64,000 nt of DNA from Lamellibrachia satsuma (GCA_033239005.1 BSQZ01000001.1:2676001-2740000); one strand, 5' to 3'; counted from the first letter of the stretch, positions 10,332 to 19,036 are shown. The notes: generated from the sequence alone by a model not told the origin. Numbers and translations are program-made.

Positions 10332-10400
10332 TTACACCAGAAGACCCACTACCACACCCACGACGATGACGAATGATCGATAATCTAGTACTGTAACCAT
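10332..10400 (-). CDS. Tiny hydrophobic ORF (22 aa)
   Basis: ATG to TAA, 22 codons, mostly one membrane-like segment (SFVIVVGVVVGLLV). It overlaps the end of the 45-codon ORF at 10522-10385 in a different frame. I do not recognise it. Two consecutive hydrophobic mini-ORFs between the integrase and the 230-residue protein might be small membrane proteins, or one gene split by a frameshift. Confidence 0.3.
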   Translation of the reverse strand: MVTVLDYRSFVIVVGVVVGLLV

Positions 10401-10522
10401 TCCCTGCAGAGCGACTGTTGTGTAAGATTTCGAACTATAGCGTCAACAATCAAGCAAAATCCAACGCAAAATGCTGTAACGACGACGGAACGGTAGTACG
10501 TGTCCTGTGGATCGCTCGACAT
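10385..10522 (-). CDS. Tiny single-pass membrane protein candidate (45 aa)
   Basis: An ATG-started ORF of 45 codons in the gap between the 230-residue protein and the integrase. It has a polar start (MSSDPQDTYYR), one strongly hydrophobic span (VVVTAFCVGFCLIVDAIV) and a short polar tail. The gap is otherwise unexplained in a tightly packed gene array, and upstream and downstream genes are on the same strand. No homology is recognised; the reading rests on position and hydrophobicity. Confidence 0.4.
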   Translation of the reverse strand: MSSDPQDTYYRSVVVTAFCVGFCLIVDAIVRNLTQQSLCREWLQY

Positions 10523-10561
10523 CGCGGTGCGCACTGAGCTGTGGACACGTGTTGCAACGAC

Positions 10562-11254
10562 TTAAATGTCTTCCCAACTAGCCAATGACGCCAGTGCCTT
10601 GCGTTGACGTTCTGAAGGTGGGGTGAGCATGGAATGTTCCATTTGACCGCGTCGACGAGCGAGGGGTGTCCAACTGAGCGATCTTCTTGCGCTACCACCA
10701 GAGCGAGGAGTAGCCGGTATTCGACGACGACCTGGAGTGGATGTGGTTGGTGTCGGTGCCTGACGTATGTAGTCTCTCCTGGCGACGTTACCGACCAACT
10801 CCATGGGCAGGTTCATGGCACGGAGTTGTCTTGCAAACGGTTGCCATCCCGTTGGATTGGTCTTTCTCTGACGCAACACATCGTTCACGAGATCCACCAC
10901 GTTACTTCCGGCAATCGGCACACCCTCGTGGATCAGTTCGCCGCGGGCGGTCCAAGACATGTTTCTTTTCATACATTCCATCAAACGTCTGGCTTTGCCT
11001 TGCATGGTCTTGGGGACGGTATCCACGACGTCGGCCTCTATCTCGCTAGCAGGAACTTCCTCTGCCCCCGCCCCCGCCCCCGCCCCCGGCCCCGGCCCCG
11101 GCCCGGCCCCTGCTCCAGACTCGTTCACTGCGATCACTCGTGTCGGTTTCTTGGCGTGTTTATCGGACAAGACGTTATATCGTTGCAACACCTGATTATA
11201 CAATGTTACCTTGGTCCTGTCGTCGAGGTCCTTTCTGTCGAGGATGGTCGTCAT
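10562..11254 (-). CDS. Conserved Maverick protein of unknown function (230 aa)
   Basis: Intact ORF that starts in an ATGA overlap with the end of the truncated ATPase ORF. It has an N-terminal helical segment (LDRKDLDDRTKVTLYNQVLQRY), then a Gly/Ala/Pro dipeptide run at about residues 47-65 (plus-strand CCCCCG/CCCGGC repeats at 11064-11110). A conserved block follows: RGELIHEGVPIAGSNVVDLV then GWQPFARQLRAMNLPMELVGN. The tail is Arg/Ser/Pro-rich. A protein with this GE.I..G..I.GSN..DLV block regularly follows the ATPase in invertebrate Mavericks; no biochemical role is known to me. The dipeptide run may be a recent expansion. Confidence 0.75.
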   Translation of the reverse strand: MTTILDRKDLDDRTKVTLYNQVLQRYNVLSDKHAKKPTRVIAVNESGAGAGPGPGPGAGAGAGAEEVPASEIEADVVDTVPKTMQGKARRLMECMKRNMSWTARGELIHEGVPIAGSNVVDLVNDVLRQRKTNPTGWQPFARQLRAMNLPMELVGNVARRDYIRQAPTPTTSTPGRRRIPATPRSGGSARRSLSWTPLARRRGQMEHSMLTPPSERQRKALASLASWEDI

Positions 11255-11553
11255 CTCGTCGTCGAGAGCTCGTCCGTTTCTGCCATGAGATCGTCTATGA
11301 CGATGAGGTTCCTCGTCGACGAATCGAACATGCTAGCACTCGGCAACCCTTCCTCGAAGCGCACGTCCGTCAAGTCCATCGTTGCGTAAGCCTCTTGCCA
11401 TTCTCCGTAACACCACGTGATCCGTTCGGGAGGAGGATCGATCATCGCAGCAGCGTGACGTAGCATACGCGTCACGAAAGTACTTTTACGGCATCCCGTC
11501 GGACCGGCGACGATGCACGTGAAAGGATGTTTCCACCGCGCGTCCATGGTCAT
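11251..11553 (-). pseudogene. ATP: Packaging ATPase (FtsK/HerA, A32-like), truncated
   Basis: A 100-codon ORF with an ATG start. It opens MTMDARWKHPFTCIVAGPTG, with a Walker A reading GPTGCRKS at about residues 18-25: the last Gly of the consensus is Arg. Walker B is present (NLIVIDDLM, about residues 83-91). The ORF ends right after Walker B, and the next gene's ATG lies in its last codons. Maverick ATPases are normally more than twice this length, so the C-terminal half with the sensor motif and the arginine region is missing, most simply by a deletion at about 11255-11275. With both lesions it should not package DNA. The ATPase normally pumps the genome into capsids. Confidence 0.9.
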
Positions 11554-11586
11554 TTATGAATGACGACCGCAGTGCATCGTCCTTTT

Positions 11587-14500
11587 CTACACGTCCACCG
11601 GACCCGTGCTCACCCCGTCCTCGTGCACCACTCGTTTGGCGTAGAAGTAGGTGAGAGCCGCTCGTTCCTGCACGTACGTCAACACGGTCGAGTGACGCAC
11701 CCGGAACCCACGGTTCTTTCCACTTCCGCTCCGACGGTTGGTGAGCACCTCCAGGAACGCGTTCTTGTCGATGTCGTTGTGGCGTTTGCTCAGTCCTTTG
11801 GTGCTGTATTTGTCGGTGGGTCCGAAACAATAGTACGTCTTGCTACACAACCCCACGAACCCGTCGCTGGACCATTCCATCTTGAACAGACCAGGTGTCC
11901 TCTTGTCGTACGCCCTACGCGCTTTACAGCACTCCTCGTCGCCGACCCACGGTCTATTGGCGAGTCGACAGCGCACGTACTCGTTCCGATGGTCGTCGCA
12001 ACATTCGGACGGCAGCCATTCGGAGCGGTGCCGGAAGTAATGTTCTCGTAGTTCCGGGGTCACGAGGGCGTCGACGGACTCGCCGGCCAAGGCCAAATAG
12101 GCAGAATCTGTATCTGTCTCGCAGTACTGAAAAAGAGGACGCTCCAGGTACCTGTCGATTAAGTCGTAATAGAACTGTAACATGCGCATCTTGGCGTACT
12201 GCAGAACGAAGAATCACACGTGTACGGGTAGGGTGTACATGACGGTCTTCTTGTTCATCTCTATCTCGTACGCATCGTCCACGATGAAATCGAGTTGTCG
12301 GAATCTCCTATCGTTGACCAAGAGCGATGCCGCCTTCTCCTTGCAATAATTGACGTCGCGATGTCGGTCCACGTTGGTTATGGTCTTTCCGTAACCCGAG
12401 TTCCCAGCAACTTCATGGTGTCTGCGATGATGGCCTTGTGCAAGTGGACGTCTCCTTCGCGTCGCGCCGTGGACACTGCATCGCCGAACCGTCTGAAACA
12501 CGGGACAGGATCGTACTCGATGACCTGATACACGTGCGTCACCTCGAGACCGTGGTCCATGTACCATCGCAGCAGAGGCGTGGCAAGCAGGATCTTATCC
12601 CCTCGATAACTACCCACGAGCATGCGTCTCGGTGTCGTCATGATGTTGTGCTCCTCGGCGTATCGGCGCATGAACGGTCCGAGATCGTCGCGTGTCAGTC
12701 GGATGTTCTTGAACACGGGCTGCATCTCGGCAAAGTGTTCTCGCAATGCTTCCGGTACGCGAAGGTCACACTCGATCAGACCGAACACGGTTCTGGCACG
12801 CACGCCGCTCAGGATCTGTTGTGACGTCATCGTCCATCGTGCGTGACGTCGTCGCGGAAATGTAGCATCCAGAAGCTTTTTCACGACAGGATCTCGTCTC
12901 GTCTTTTTCCACTCGCATTCCCACATCTCTACGACTTTGACACAGTGACGGAGGTTGACGGTGTTCCTTCGGGTCTCGGCGAGCAGTTCAGCCATGGGTT
13001 TCCCGTTGACCTCGTTGACCTCTTTACCAGTGCACGATTGACCATGGAAAAAACATCCGTGGTACTGATAAGCCGTTTTCGTCTCGCTGCACCACCCGTC
13101 CACCAGTAATTTGCCTATTCTCTTCTCTCTACCGTTGATCTGGTGTAGTATGACGCGTCCCGTGCGTTCGGATTCCCAAGTCAACCATTCCGCGGCCATC
13201 TGACCGTACAGCTGCGCCGATTCCGGTCGGAAATCTTTCTCTTCCCGTCGTCGCGTGTACCATCCCATAGGCATGTCTTGCATGAGTGACCACAAGTACA
13301 GGGCATTGGCATCGTATCCAACGATGGACCTACAAGGACGAGCGGCCTCTCCGTACTCGTTCTGACGTAGCGTGGTGACCCCTTTCTCGTGATAGCGATG
13401 AAAAATGAGCGAAGCCCCGCCAACCACGTGATCTTTGACGAGGTGATGAAGATCTTTATTCTTCTCGTTGAAGATGGTAAAGTAGGTCTTCTCGGGAAGG
13501 TCGTTGAACAGGTAGACCAAGGTCAGACCAGGTACGCTGATGCCTTGCTTGAACATGTCTATGCCACGTTGTTCGTAGAAGGCAAACTGTCTGTCGATGG
13601 CCTGCAGAAAGGGAACCACGTCTCTGTTGTTGTACCAGACGAGAAAGTCTCGCAAAGTCGTCATGGAATTGTCGCGCCAGGCCTCTTGACAACTGGCATA
13701 ATCCTCGTCGGAAATACCTTCGTTCTTCAGTCGACTGAAGAAGGCCTGTTTCGATGGAAGTGCAGTGTCGTCGAGTCTCTCCAGACGGTCCATGTACTCG
13801 TACGGGAAATGACCTTTTGTCACCTCGCATCCGTACGCCTTCAGATACTTGTCGTAACTGAACCCGGGAGCTATGTAGTTGGTCATGTCTAGGAATTTCA
13901 GCTGATCCGTCGAAAGACACATGAAAGTGTTGTTGCGTTTGATGACGAAAAAAGTACCGACACCCTCATTCTCTTCATCTTCGTCGTCTTGTGCAGCCTT
14001 CTCAGTTTCGTTCCATTTCGTCAGTTCCTCTGCGAGTTGATCCAAGACATCTTCGTACGAGTGTTTGATCTTGTCGTACGCGGCGTCACTCATCGCTTGT
14101 AAGATATTCATCATTCTACTCACCAACTTGTTGGTGTCTCCGTCCGTGACGAGACATTGCACTCGCTCGTGACCGGGGACGTTGGATGCTACGCTGACGC
14201 TCAGTGGAACGTGACGCGCCACCCAGTGGACCTTGTCACTGTCCGACGGAAGTTGTTCCGTGTCGAACCAACACTCGAAATCAAAGGTGGCTCGATACGG
14301 ATAGTAGCGCAACGATTCAGCCACGCGAATGTTCTCGTCGTCCAGACGTTCGAACACCGATGGTGTGGAATGGTAAACGCCACCAGGATGAACTCGACGC
14401 ACACCCCCTGTACACGTGCGCTCGTGTCGATACAGCTTCGATGCCTCTTTCCATAACGAGTCACCGCTCTTCCGACATCGATACGAGTTGCAGTACATGC

Positions 14501-15890
14501 AGACATCTTGGATGAATGAAAAATCTGTCCCGTGAAGGTTGAGATACATTGTTTCGGGGTACTTGCATAACGATCGACGAACCAGTTCGGCTGTCGACTT
14601 ACCGTCCTCCTCATTGACAAGGCGGTACACGCACACGTTCGTTTGGAACGTGGTCTCTACGCGATAGAGGTCATCCAGCGTGACCCCTGTAAATTCTTCC
14701 ATGGGTACGTGATCTCGATCGTATGTCTCGTAGAGCGTCTTCACCGCCGGTTCCAATCGATATAGATCGCATCCTCGATGCAGGGCCAGACATCGGAACA
14801 GACACAGGTTATCTTTGTACCTCTTCATATGGATGGGTTCCGTTTCCAATCCGATGATGCTTTTCTTCCTCTTGATGTAGGATGGTAGAGAGATCATGCC
14901 TACACATCCTATAGGATGATCGATGATGCGATTAACGAAAAAAGTGACATTCGTCACGAGTTCACACACCCACGCAGAATCCGGTCTTTGATTGATGGCC
15001 CATTGCAAGAGGTCGGGTTCTCGGATGCGTTGGAGAAATTTATCAAAGTCCTTGCTGTTGGTGACGAGACTGGGTTCGTCCAGGTAGCGTCCACAGCAAT
15101 TACAAGAGGTATGATAGTACTTGTATTGACCCGTGTTCTTGTTTCTCAGAATGAACCCGTAACTGAGGTTAATCTTGAACGCGGTGGTCTGTTCCTGGAA
15201 CATGATCTTCAAAGACGGTTCGAAGTCGGTCGTGTCTAGCGTGATTAATCTGTAATCGTACCTGCATTGAAGAGGACCTCTGAACACGTGGGTTCGTATA
15301 GCAGACCAGTGCGCACGAACGACATCTAGCAACTCCGTCGATAGAGTATCGGCGAAGGGAAGTCGATCAGGTGGGTCTAACGGATCTTCCTCGGTAACGA
15401 GTGGATGGTGGGATGGGGTAGTGTCATCTCTTATTGATCTCTTTGGTGCTGGTGGCTCGGTGACGTCGGCACACGCGGTTCGTGCGTGTTTGGTCAGATC
15501 GTTACGTTTTTCGAACTTCCGTCCGCATTTCTTACACGCGTAGACTGGCTCGGTACACGCGGTTCATTCGTGCATGGTCAGATTGTAACGTCTTTCGAAC
15601 TTCCGTCCGCATTTCTTACATGCGTAGACGATGCTTCTACTACTACTACCTCTACATACCGACCTTACGTGGCGCTGTAGGTTGTTATATCTCCCGAAGG
15701 TGACACCGCACTTCTCGCATGCGTATTTCGCTCTCTTTGCATAGTCGCTGCGCGGCGCCACCATAGGTGGTGCCACCGAGTATGAATGTAAGTCGCATGA
15801 TGGCGTCGAGTGAATACTCTGCACATGACGTTGTAGTTCTGCGCACGTGTCGAAGGCAACCTCGCAGTGACGACACTGATGTCTTTTCAT
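11587..15890 (-). pseudogene. POLB: Protein-primed DNA polymerase B with N-terminal C2H2 zinc fingers, disrupted
   Basis: About 1,430 codons from the ATG at 15890. The first 108 codons encode C2H2-type fingers (CRHC..H..H, CEKC, CKKCGRKF); a further CKKCGRKF unit follows an in-frame TGA at 15566-15564. The frame is then open to 12378. Numbered from the Leu codon at 15332 there are: a NLCLFRCLALH motif (about 175-185); a Cys/His cluster (278-307); the exonuclease motifs DFE at 351-353, FLDMTNY (480-486) and YNNRD at 567-571; polymerase motif A YDANALYLW (673-681); and a HGCFFHG insertion (758-764). A one-base loss near 12401 interrupts motif B (the NSGYGK box reads on in the next frame). A second in-frame TGA lies at 12216-12214. 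Motif C DTDSAY follows and the stop is at 11587. Three lesions make it dead. No separate terminal-protein gene is evident. Confidence 0.95.
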
Positions 15891-15903
15891 GACTGCATCT
15901 ACA

Positions 15904-15927
15904 ACTGAGAGTTAATGGACTCTCAGT
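15904..15927 (-). other. Hairpin in the polymerase 5' leader
   Basis: A perfect 9-bp inverted repeat, ACTGAGAGT / ACTCTCAGT, with a 6-nt loop. It lies 14 nt before the polymerase ATG and just downstream of a TATA-like site. It could affect translation initiation, but no function is shown. Confidence 0.55.
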
Positions 15928-15931
15928 ACAT

Positions 15932-15939
15932 CTATATAG
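15932..15939 (-). promoter_or_regulatory. POLB: TATA-like element before the polymerase gene
   Basis: CTATATAG, about 42 nt upstream of the polymerase ATG. Behind it lie the CCAAT-rich tandem repeats at 15960-16215, making this a plausible compact promoter. The short distance to the ATG leaves a very short leader. Confidence 0.4.
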
Positions 15940-15959
15940 TAGGTGCGAGGTGGATAACA

Positions 15960-16215
15960 TGTCAATCACTAATAATTGTCCAATCACTAATAGGAGACGT
16001 TCCTACCTTGATTACTATTGGTCAATTACATGTCAATCACTAATAAGAGGCTTTCCTTACATGGGTGCTATTGTCCAATCACTAATAAGAGACGTTCCTA
16101 CCTTGATTACTATTGGTCAATTACTAAAAAAGGGGCGGTCCTAACATGGGTACTATTGACCAATCACGATTAAGAGACGTTCCTAACATGGATACTATTG
16201 ACCAATCACAGGCGT
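15960..16215. repeat. POLB: Tandem repeat (about 45-50 bp) with CCAAT motifs upstream of the polymerase
   Basis: Five to six degenerate units with the pattern (C)CAATCACTAATAAGAGACGTTCCTACCTTG followed by TACTATTG. CCAAT is repeated on both strands (CCAATCAC, ATTGGTCAAT, TTGACCAAT). Its position directly behind the polymerase TATA-like site suggests an array of NF-Y-like sites; this is inference from the motif. Confidence 0.7.
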
Positions 16216-16353
16216 TCCTAACTTGGCTACTTTTGTTCACTTAGTATTGTCCACTATGTCCATCATAATCAGCTACGGGTTTCCCTTTCGTGAAGAGGGG
16301 TGTCAGTCGTGCGAATAATGAAGGTACAACACGTTCCATTCCATTTTGACTAT
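16216..16353. other. Unique spacer between the two minus-strand gene blocks
   Basis: No ORF or repeat is recognised. It separates the CCAAT repeat array from the polyadenylation signal of the right block. Confidence 0.4.
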
Positions 16354-16359
16354 TTTATT
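16354..16359 (-). terminator. Polyadenylation signal AATAAA (minus strand)
   Basis: The AATAAA reads leftwards at the end of the right gene block. The flanking bases match those around the signal at 5290-5295, and both are followed upstream by repeats with a CAGAGGTC core. Confidence 0.5.
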
Positions 16360-16455
16360 CAATAGAATACATTGTCTATGAAATAGATATATACTGTACT
16401 GATATGAAAAGATATGCTTCTATATATATAAGTTGATGATGATGATATATGACGT

Positions 16456-16635
16456 CGACTTGTGGGTGTTTTACTATGATGACTGACTTGTGGGCTTTTA
16501 CACCACGACAGAGGTCACGTGTGTGAATAATGGCTGACTTGTGGGTTTACACCACGACAGAGGTCACGTGTGTGAATAATGGCTGACTTGTGGGTTTTTA
16601 CACCACGACAGAGGTCACGTGTGTGAATAATTGTA
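16456..16635. repeat. 49-bp tandem repeat, about 3.5 units
   Basis: Units begin (C)GACTTGTGGG at 16456, 16484, 16534 and 16582. Full units carry ACACCACGACAGAGGTCACGTGTGTGAATAATG in two halves around a CACGTG E-box. Probably 3' untranslated sequence of the right block. Confidence 0.85.
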
Positions 16636-16659
16636 TATATAGAAGTCGATCTCTTCATG

Positions 16660-16924
16660 CATAAAGATTACTATATGTATTTCATAGACAACAAATACAC
16701 TAATGATATATAACAACTAAATACATAAGATTAAAATCAATAACAATATACGAATCAAATCAATTACTCTGTGTGTGTGACACTAATGATATATAACAAC
16801 TAAATACATAAGATTAAAGTCAACAACAATTACTAAAGACACTAATGATATATAACAACTAAATACATAAGATTAAAATCAATAACAATTACTAAAGACA
16901 CTAAACAATATACGATTAAAATCA

Positions 16925-16930
<6 letters not shown>
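16660..16930. repeat. AT-rich tandem repeat, 3-4 units
   Basis: Units with ACTAATGATATATAACAACTAAATACATAAG and ATTAAAATCAATAACAAT recur at about 16699, 16781 and 16841, with a partial unit near 16905. No coding potential. Confidence 0.8.

Positions 16931-16990
<60 letters not shown>
16931..16990. repeat. (GT)n microsatellite inside the transposon
   Basis: About 60 bp of GT abutting the hairpin at 16993. The host array also carries long (GT)n, but this one is inside the element. Confidence 0.95.
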
Positions 16991-16992
<2 letters not shown>

Positions 16993-16995
<3 letters not shown>

Positions 16996-17044
16996 GCGTG
17001 TTTCATTCCTTTGTTTACAACATCCAAGGAATGAAACACGCCAC
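16993..17044 (-). other. Perfect 19-bp hairpin enclosing the stop codon of the 186-aa ORF
   Basis: Arms GTGGCGTGTTTCATTCCTT (16993-17011) and its exact complement (17026-17044) flank a 14-nt loop that contains the TAA stop (17017-17015). The right arm is the end of the coding region and the left arm is the start of the untranslated side. Confidence 0.85.
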
Positions 17045-17575
17045 TTCGTGTATGAGGTATGATTGCATCTCCTCCGACAGTAGCCGAGTGCACCCTTCTG
17101 CACATACGTTGACAGTAGCTTCGGCTACTGTCAGAGGTGTATGGTATGATTTATGCATGATTAGATGTGTCACTGCTTCTATGATCATGATGTTTGCTGT
17201 ATAAGGGTTCATAATGTTCGGCTTGCTTGGGGATGATTCTAACATAATGTTTTCATCGCAGCAGCGGTCGCAGGTGCATGGCTGCTGCATGTCGGAGGAT
17301 GGTGGTGGTGGTGTCAACAATGACTTGTTTAGCGTCTGAAATGATGACGTCGACGATGATGACAGCGACGGTGGCGACGATGATGGTGGCGACGCCGGGC
17401 TAAATTCGAATGTGGTCTGTAGACACGACGGCGGTGGGGGTGGCGGTGTCATTGGCGCTGCTGTTGTCATCGCCGTTGCTGCTGCTGCTGCTGCCGTTGC
17501 TGCTGGTGCGGGTGAAGCAAAGCGCCGTTTCCGATTCAGCTTCACCCGCAGATCGTTTGCAGCCAACGGTGGCAT
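17015..17575 (-). CDS. Low-complexity protein with small C-terminal helical domain, unknown function (186 aa)
   Basis: The ORF opens MPPLAANDLRVKLNRKRR, then Ala, Pro and Ser runs (residues 25-95), a Cys-rich CTCDRCCDE, and a helical tail. The tail TPLTVAEATVNVCAEG followed by LLSEEMQSYLIHEV resembles the first two helices of a TAF6-like histone fold, with the third helix missing; this is only a pattern resemblance. The open frame extends upstream without a Met to 17665, exactly after a CTATAG splice-acceptor-like site, with basic and acidic stretches (EKPSPQRKRR). It may therefore be the second exon of a gene whose first part is 18242-17697. The end lies in a perfect hairpin, so the original C terminus may have been lost. 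Confidence 0.5.
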   Translation of the reverse strand: MPPLAANDLRVKLNRKRRFASPAPAATAAAAAATAMTTAAPMTPPPPPPSCLQTTFEFSPASPPSSSPPSLSSSSTSSFQTLNKSLLTPPPPSSDMQQPCTCDRCCDENIMLESSPSKPNIMNPYTANIMIIEAVTHLIMHKSYHTPLTVAEATVNVCAEGCTRLLSEEMQSYLIHEVACFIPWML

Positions 17576-17696
17576 CCGGCGTTTGCGCTGTGGCGACGGT
17601 TTCTCATCATCGTCGATGTCATTGGTTTCGTACGCCTCACGCAGTTGGCGTAGACCGTTATGGATCTATAGACGGGACAACAAAAGACACACCTGT

Positions 17697-18038
17697 TTAA
17701 TCAATGTCAGGAACTTCGTTCTTACCTGCATATACACTGGCTATGGTCGCTCTGATCGTGTCTGCCATATCGACACACCATTGCCTTTTACCAACCCTCT
17801 CCTCCACCGCTATGACAACCCAGCGCAAGATGTGATTGATTAGACCGGAAGACGGTACGTAATATTCACCTTCCGATAAACCTAATATACGCTCAACCTC
17901 GTTACATGCATAACGAACACAAGCTGCGTCTATCAATGTGTTGAAGGTGTTCTGGTTCATCATGGCTTCTGCACGATTCCATATTCTGTCTATGTTCATT
18001 GCCGTCGCCTGCATATCGTTGCCATGGTTACTACCACC

Positions 18039-18071
<33 letters not shown>

Positions 18072-18242
18072 ACAGCTTATGACCATAGCTGCTTCGCTGC
18101 TGCTTACGGTAATAACCGCATCGTTACTTTCCTCGTCTGCTATACACAGAGTCGGTTCGGTAAAGGAAGTGATGGATGGTGTGGAGGGTAACAGATTACG
18201 TTCTTCATACGAGTCTAACCACTGCTGTACCTTTTTATTCAT
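17697..18242 (-). CDS. Unknown protein with Ser/Asn-rich linker (181 aa)
   Basis: The ORF begins MNKKVQQWLDSYEERNLLPS, has a Ser/Asn/Gly linker at about residues 52-75, then a compact helical segment (NTFNTLIDAACVRYACNEVERILGLSEGEYYVPSS...HILRWVVIAVEER). I do not recognise a family. The frame is open 40 codons upstream of the ATG, up to the stop of the RPA-like gene, in the same frame. Near its 3' end a good splice donor (GTAAGA, 17725) faces an acceptor CTATAG (17666), giving a 60-nt putative intron. Joining at these exact sites gives a stop at once, so either another donor is used or a one-base lesion is present. Confidence 0.5.
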
Positions 18243-18341
18243 GGTATTTTCCCAGTCCCGTACCTTTTGATTCGTGCTTATTTCATCAACGAGAGGACCT
18301 GTGCTTTCATTGCTGCTGTCAGCGCTGGTAGCGACGACGAC

Positions 18342-18378
18342 GGCATTCTCTTTGTCTTCCTCCTACAAAGAGAATGCC
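18342..18378 (-). other. Perfect 14-bp hairpin at the stop of the RPA-like gene
   Basis: GGCATTCTCTTTGT (18342-18355) pairs with ACAAAGAGAATGCC (18365-18378) around a 9-nt loop. The TAG stop (18365-18363) sits at the loop/stem border, the same arrangement as the hairpin at 16993-17044. Confidence 0.8.
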
Positions 18379-18866
18379 TCGTCAAGTACTTCCAGCTCTG
18401 ACGCAATGTAGTTTACGTAGTCCTTGTTGACGCGCTTTTTAATGGTCGCTCTGACACGGACCCCCCTCAACACAGACAGGGCAGCCACCCGCTCGTCTTT
18501 TGACTTCATTGCGACGTACTCGTTCGCGGTGAAGCCAAGGGCTTTAACTGCCAGCGTATCAAATACGCTAACCCAACATTCACTTCCTATACTGTCCTGC
18601 AGGAGGACACGCAGGTTGAATCTTTACGTCGGAGATCGCTGCCATTTGTGTGTTGGACAATAGTACCCCTGCTTACTACGCTGGACTCCAACGGGACACT
18701 GTGAGCATGCCGGATATAATACATATTTCTCCTGTCGTGCGGTAGACACTATGGTTAACGCTGTTGGAAACTTGTACGTTCCATCACTTACCTGGCTCTG
18801 CAAACGCGTCAGATTCATCATATGGTCATCGTCCATGAGTTGCTGTGCGGCGGCGGCGGCCATCAT
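18363..18866 (-). pseudogene. RPA-like single-stranded-DNA-binding protein (Rep_fac-A C-terminal OB fold), one in-frame stop
   Basis: From the ATG at 18866 the frame runs 80 codons, meets a TAA at 18626-18624, and continues in the same frame to a TAG at 18365-18363 (about 167 codons). The first part has YKFPTALTIVSTARQEKYVLYP then a zinc ribbon Cys54-x2-Cys57 ... Cys70-x2-His73. After the stop come RFNLRVLLQDSIGSECWVSV, an F-DTLA..A-LGF segment and VRATIKKRVNKDYVNYIASE. The order (zinc ribbon inside an OB fold, then W-VSVFD and a late V....KR) matches the DBD-C domain of RPA70. Such a protein would coat single-stranded DNA in strand-displacement replication. A TATA-like box precedes it. Homology is by pattern, so a profile search is needed. 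Confidence 0.7.
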
Positions 18867-18940
18867 GTTGCTTCGCTAGAGAGAATGTCGAGTGAGTCGC
18901 TTCGAGAATCGTGTTATGAAGGTTGCAGCTACGGGTCCCT

Positions 18941-18946
18941 TATATA
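18941..18946 (-). promoter_or_regulatory. TATA box for the RPA-like gene
   Basis: The minus strand reads CGCTATATAAGGG about 75 nt upstream of the ATG at 18866, a strong TATA-box match at a normal distance. Confidence 0.55.
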
Positions 18947-19036
18947 GCGGGCCGGTTCCATGGCGCGTCTGTGTTTTATTTACCAGCTGGCCCTCTGGTA
19001 TGCACCGCGCATTCCTATCGCTGCGCGCGCCAGACT

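Noticed and set aside
10634..11389. 251-codon plus-strand ORF
   Set aside because: Antisense to the 230-aa protein and the ATPase; its Pro/Arg repeat is the complement of the Gly/Ala/Pro run.
11486..11830. Minus-strand ORF rich in Arg/Gln between polymerase and ATPase
   Set aside because: It overlaps both genes in another frame and shows no domain; a shadow ORF.
13456..13920. 154-codon minus-strand ORF inside the polymerase
   Set aside because: Out of frame with the exonuclease domain that is clearly coded there.
16456..16635. CRISPR-like repeat array
   Set aside because: The repeats are contiguous tandem units without unique spacers, in a eukaryotic transposon.
17110..17133. TGACAGTAGC-TTCG-GCTACTGTCA hairpin with a TTCG loop
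   Set aside because: It lies inside coding sequence (VAEATV) and its palindromic nature follows from the codons; not separable from chance.
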